From: Peronospora farinosa
Taxonomy: Eukaryota; Oomycota; Peronosporomycetes; Peronosporales; Peronosporaceae
Assembly (NCBI GenBank): GCA_947646735.1
Contig: CANTFK010000994.1
Span: 868,001 to 932,000 of the forward strand
Direction: 5' to 3'
DNA: 64,000 nucleotides
Part shown: in pieces, positions 62,185 to 64,000 of the stretch
Numbering within the stretch: position 1 is the first letter of the stretch
Layout of the letters: each line of letters begins with the position of its first letter
The notes under the pieces: generated by a model
Told to the model about the DNA's origin: nothing
Databases searched by the model: none
Seen by the model: the letters and a program-made list of their open reading frames with translations, nothing else
Made by a program: the position numbers and the translations under genes

Positions 62185-63657
62185 TTAATCACTTACGAGA
62201 CGCCTTATGCACGGAGGTAGCAGTTGTAAAAGAGTTGACTGATGGTGTAGAAGCAGCTGGATGTCACATTCAAAGACCAGTTGATGTAAAGCCATCTTGG
62301 TAATCCACTTGAGCTTGTGGTCGACTTGAAGTGTCGTAATCTCAGACAGCAACTCGATCATTTGAATGTAAAGTCGAGAATTCTTGAGCCAGATGGAGTT
62401 GTGAGCTAGTGATAGTTCAAGCAGTAGACTCAGAACGTCTACACAGCTATCAACGTCGTGGGTTCGCCGCTCAAATAGTGCGAAAAGGATGACAATTGCT
62501 TCTGTCGCCACGCTCTGTAGTTCTCGAGCTGTAGACGAAAGTGTTGCACGGAGAATCAATGCTAGGAAGATGAAGGCGTGCGGGAACAAGTGAGGTGGTG
62601 CTTCATCCAAATCTCGCTCCAGCTCGGCGAGCAGCAACTGCTTTTCTTTGTCGGAGAGTGACTGGACGTATGTTTCCACACGAACAGCATGGATAGATAG
62701 ATGTGTTATTTTTGACGTAACGCCGTGAATGTGCTCGGCATTGCGAGTGAATGCACGTTCCAACTCGTCTCTGGTCGCAGCCATCTCTCTCAAGATCCTT
62801 TCTCGACTAGTGACATCCACTAAACCCACAAGATCGCTCAATAAAGTGCTTGCCCACAAGGGGCCAGTTGTGATTGTCTCTGCAACAGTCTTGAATGCGA
62901 TTGCGTGCTGTAGCAGAGGTTTGAACAGCATTGGCTTCAGCATCAATGACCAGCGCAACCTCACCAGCACCTCCTCCTCCTGCGACAATTTTATCGTACT
63001 CCTCTCGGTCCTCATGGCCAACGCGTGCATCTTTGCAGCGCAGAGAAGACTGTAACTTGCAAGCTGCTCGGCGTGCAAGAAGCAAAAGTCCAGCAACTTC
63101 TCAACGGTCTCAATCGACTGCAAGACCGGCTCTGATGCAATAATCACCTTGTTGCATTTGGAATGAGCCTCAATTGTCTCGTTTATTAAACTTAGAAACG
63201 GTAACAAGGTCCTCTTCAATGACTTGACCGTCTCGTTTATCGTCGCTATCCATAGCACGTGTCTCCATTGCAATAGCATTACTGGATCCATTGATATCGT
63301 CAGATGGCTACATTTGAGCCAGTCATAGAGTAGCCATGTTCGAAAACGAATACTATGTACCTGCTGTAGCCATCCCTGCACAAGTCGATTCACTTGTATG
63401 AAGTATGTGGACTCGCTGTACCGCATCAATGCCTTTAATTTGGCGGATACGGGACTATAATCGGGTAGATACGGTACGACCTCGTCCATCGCAATGATCA
63501 TTGCTGGACAACGGCTCCTCTTCTGCTCTTCATCTTTCGTCACTGCATCTACCACATCATTTTTCTCTTTATCATCACGAAATATGGAGTCCCATTCTTC
63601 CAACGTCTCTAATCGATCGTGCAGCAGCAGCAAGCGCAGCAACCTCTCTTTTGTCAT
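62185..63657 (-). CDS. Helical protein of unknown function
   Basis: 490 residues, single exon, ATG 63657. Predicted almost entirely alpha-helical and Leu-rich, without TM, signal peptide or coiled coil (for example TWLLYDWLKCSHLTISMDPV; LQSVATEAIVILFALFERRT; LSLLLELSLAHNSIWLKNSR). It resembles HEAT/ARM-type scaffold proteins in texture only. No family could be recognised. It is divergent from glycyl-tRNA synthetase with 101 bp between starts. It is a real gene by length and by the stop-free reading frame. Confidence 0.6.
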   Translation of the reverse strand: MTKERLLRLLLLHDRLETLEEWDSIFRDDKEKNDVVDAVTKDEEQKRSRCPAMIIAMDEVVPYLPDYSPVSAKLKALMRYSESTYFIQVNRLVQGWLQQVHSIRFRTWLLYDWLKCSHLTISMDPVMLLQWRHVLWIATINETVKSLKRTLLPFLSLINETIEAHSKCNKVIIASEPVLQSIETVEKLLDFCFLHAEQLASYSLLCAAKMHALAMRTERSTIKLSQEEEVLVRLRWSLMLKPMLFKPLLQHAIAFKTVAETITTGPLWASTLLSDLVGLVDVTSRERILREMAATRDELERAFTRNAEHIHGVTSKITHLSIHAVRVETYVQSLSDKEKQLLLAELERDLDEAPPHLFPHAFIFLALILRATLSSTARELQSVATEAIVILFALFERRTHDVDSCVDVLSLLLELSLAHNSIWLKNSRLYIQMIELLSEITTLQVDHKLKWITKMALHQLVFECDIQLLLHHQSTLLQLLPPCIRRLVSD

Positions 63658-63758
63658 ACCCTATTCCCTGATCAGTACCAAGCTGTGGGTAGGGCTAAAA
63701 CATGTAGCCATGTTATCTTGTAAGGGATGACCATCCAGTCAATGACAGCCATACAATA

Positions 63759-63939
63759 ATGTATCAACAACTGTCTATTGCATTGACTCGGAGCTCGTCG
63801 TGTCGTGGGTTTGCCCAGAAAGCAGCAAATATTAATGTACAAGAGCGTCTAGTAGCTTTATGTCGTCATCGTGGCTTTGTATTTCCTGGTTCAGAATTAT
63901 ACGGTGGTCTTGCCAATAGCTTTGACTACGGACCACTCG
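63759..63939 (+). CDS. Glycyl-tRNA synthetase (dimeric type), first exon, cut by window end
   Basis: Exon 1 only: ATG 63759 to a donor at 63940 (GTACGT, phase 1). It encodes a short Ser/Arg-rich leader ([15 protein letters not shown]), probably a mitochondrial presequence, then [20 protein letters not shown] and [14 protein letters not shown], the start of the class II catalytic core (motif for Gly-adenylate binding region). The next exon begins beyond 64000. Confidence 0.88.
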
Positions 63940-64000
63940 GTACGTTACGTCAGTCAATCAATTACTCTCGCTTTCTCTCATTGTACCCATTTATCTTTTT

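Overview
The window looks like nuclear DNA of an oomycete in the Peronosporales (Phytophthora or downy mildew type). The evidence is: many single-exon genes; short introns of about 58-109 nt with GTRNGT donors and YAG acceptors; very tight gene spacing on both strands; stramenopile-type protein families; and one secreted protein with an RXLR-dEER host-translocation signature. No rRNA, tRNA, CRISPR array or plasmid feature was found. Gene models below were built by hand from frame, splice site and phase agreement, so exon ends are predictions.

Layout. 1-2.7 kb is repeat-derived: a frame-broken Ty3/gypsy pol fragment (minus strand), two facing arrays of a ~20-bp degenerate repeat, and a hairpin-rich stretch. 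2.7-28.8 kb is dense housekeeping DNA: 5'-nucleotidase III, a chromodomain protein, Rpn12, an amino-acid transporter, a TatB-like protein, an ALDH9-type dehydrogenase, a mitochondrial-type twin ABC ATPase, a CotH-domain surface protein, a coiled-coil protein perhaps related to ATRIP, a FAR1-type zinc-finger ORF, dCTP pyrophosphatase, eIF2-alpha, Rpn7, mitochondrial IF3, FANCL, an NCBP3-like RNA protein and FAM136A. 29-44 kb holds a DHHC palmitoyltransferase, a condensation-domain protein, a UPF0739-like protein, a multi-exon EF-hand/PH/EDR2 protein, thiamin pyrophosphokinase, a SPIN90/Ldb17-like protein, NDUFA12 and a serine-rich membrane protein. 44-55.6 kb holds a 7.7-kb single-exon ATG2, PAAF1 and an SLC35-type transporter. 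55.7-61.1 kb is the accessory part: a decayed non-LTR retroelement, an unidentified (possibly decaying) minus-strand gene and the RXLR effector locus. 61.8-64 kb returns to core genes: COA5/PET191, an unknown helical protein and the first exon of glycyl-tRNA synthetase.

Themes. Three genes serve the 26S proteasome (Rpn12, Rpn7, PAAF1). At least six products probably act in mitochondria (TatB-like, twin ABC ATPase, IF3, NDUFA12, COA5, GlyRS). Eight neighbouring pairs are divergent, seven of them with only 80-170 bp between start codons, which suggests shared promoters. The most interesting items are a nuclear TatB-like gene, an EF-hand/PH/membrane/EDR2 protein with a GC-AG intron, an NCBP3 protein with an extra FAMeT-type domain, a perfect 22-bp inverted-repeat element, a cluster of perfect hairpins including a predicted three-way junction, and an RXLR locus whose reading frame seems broken.
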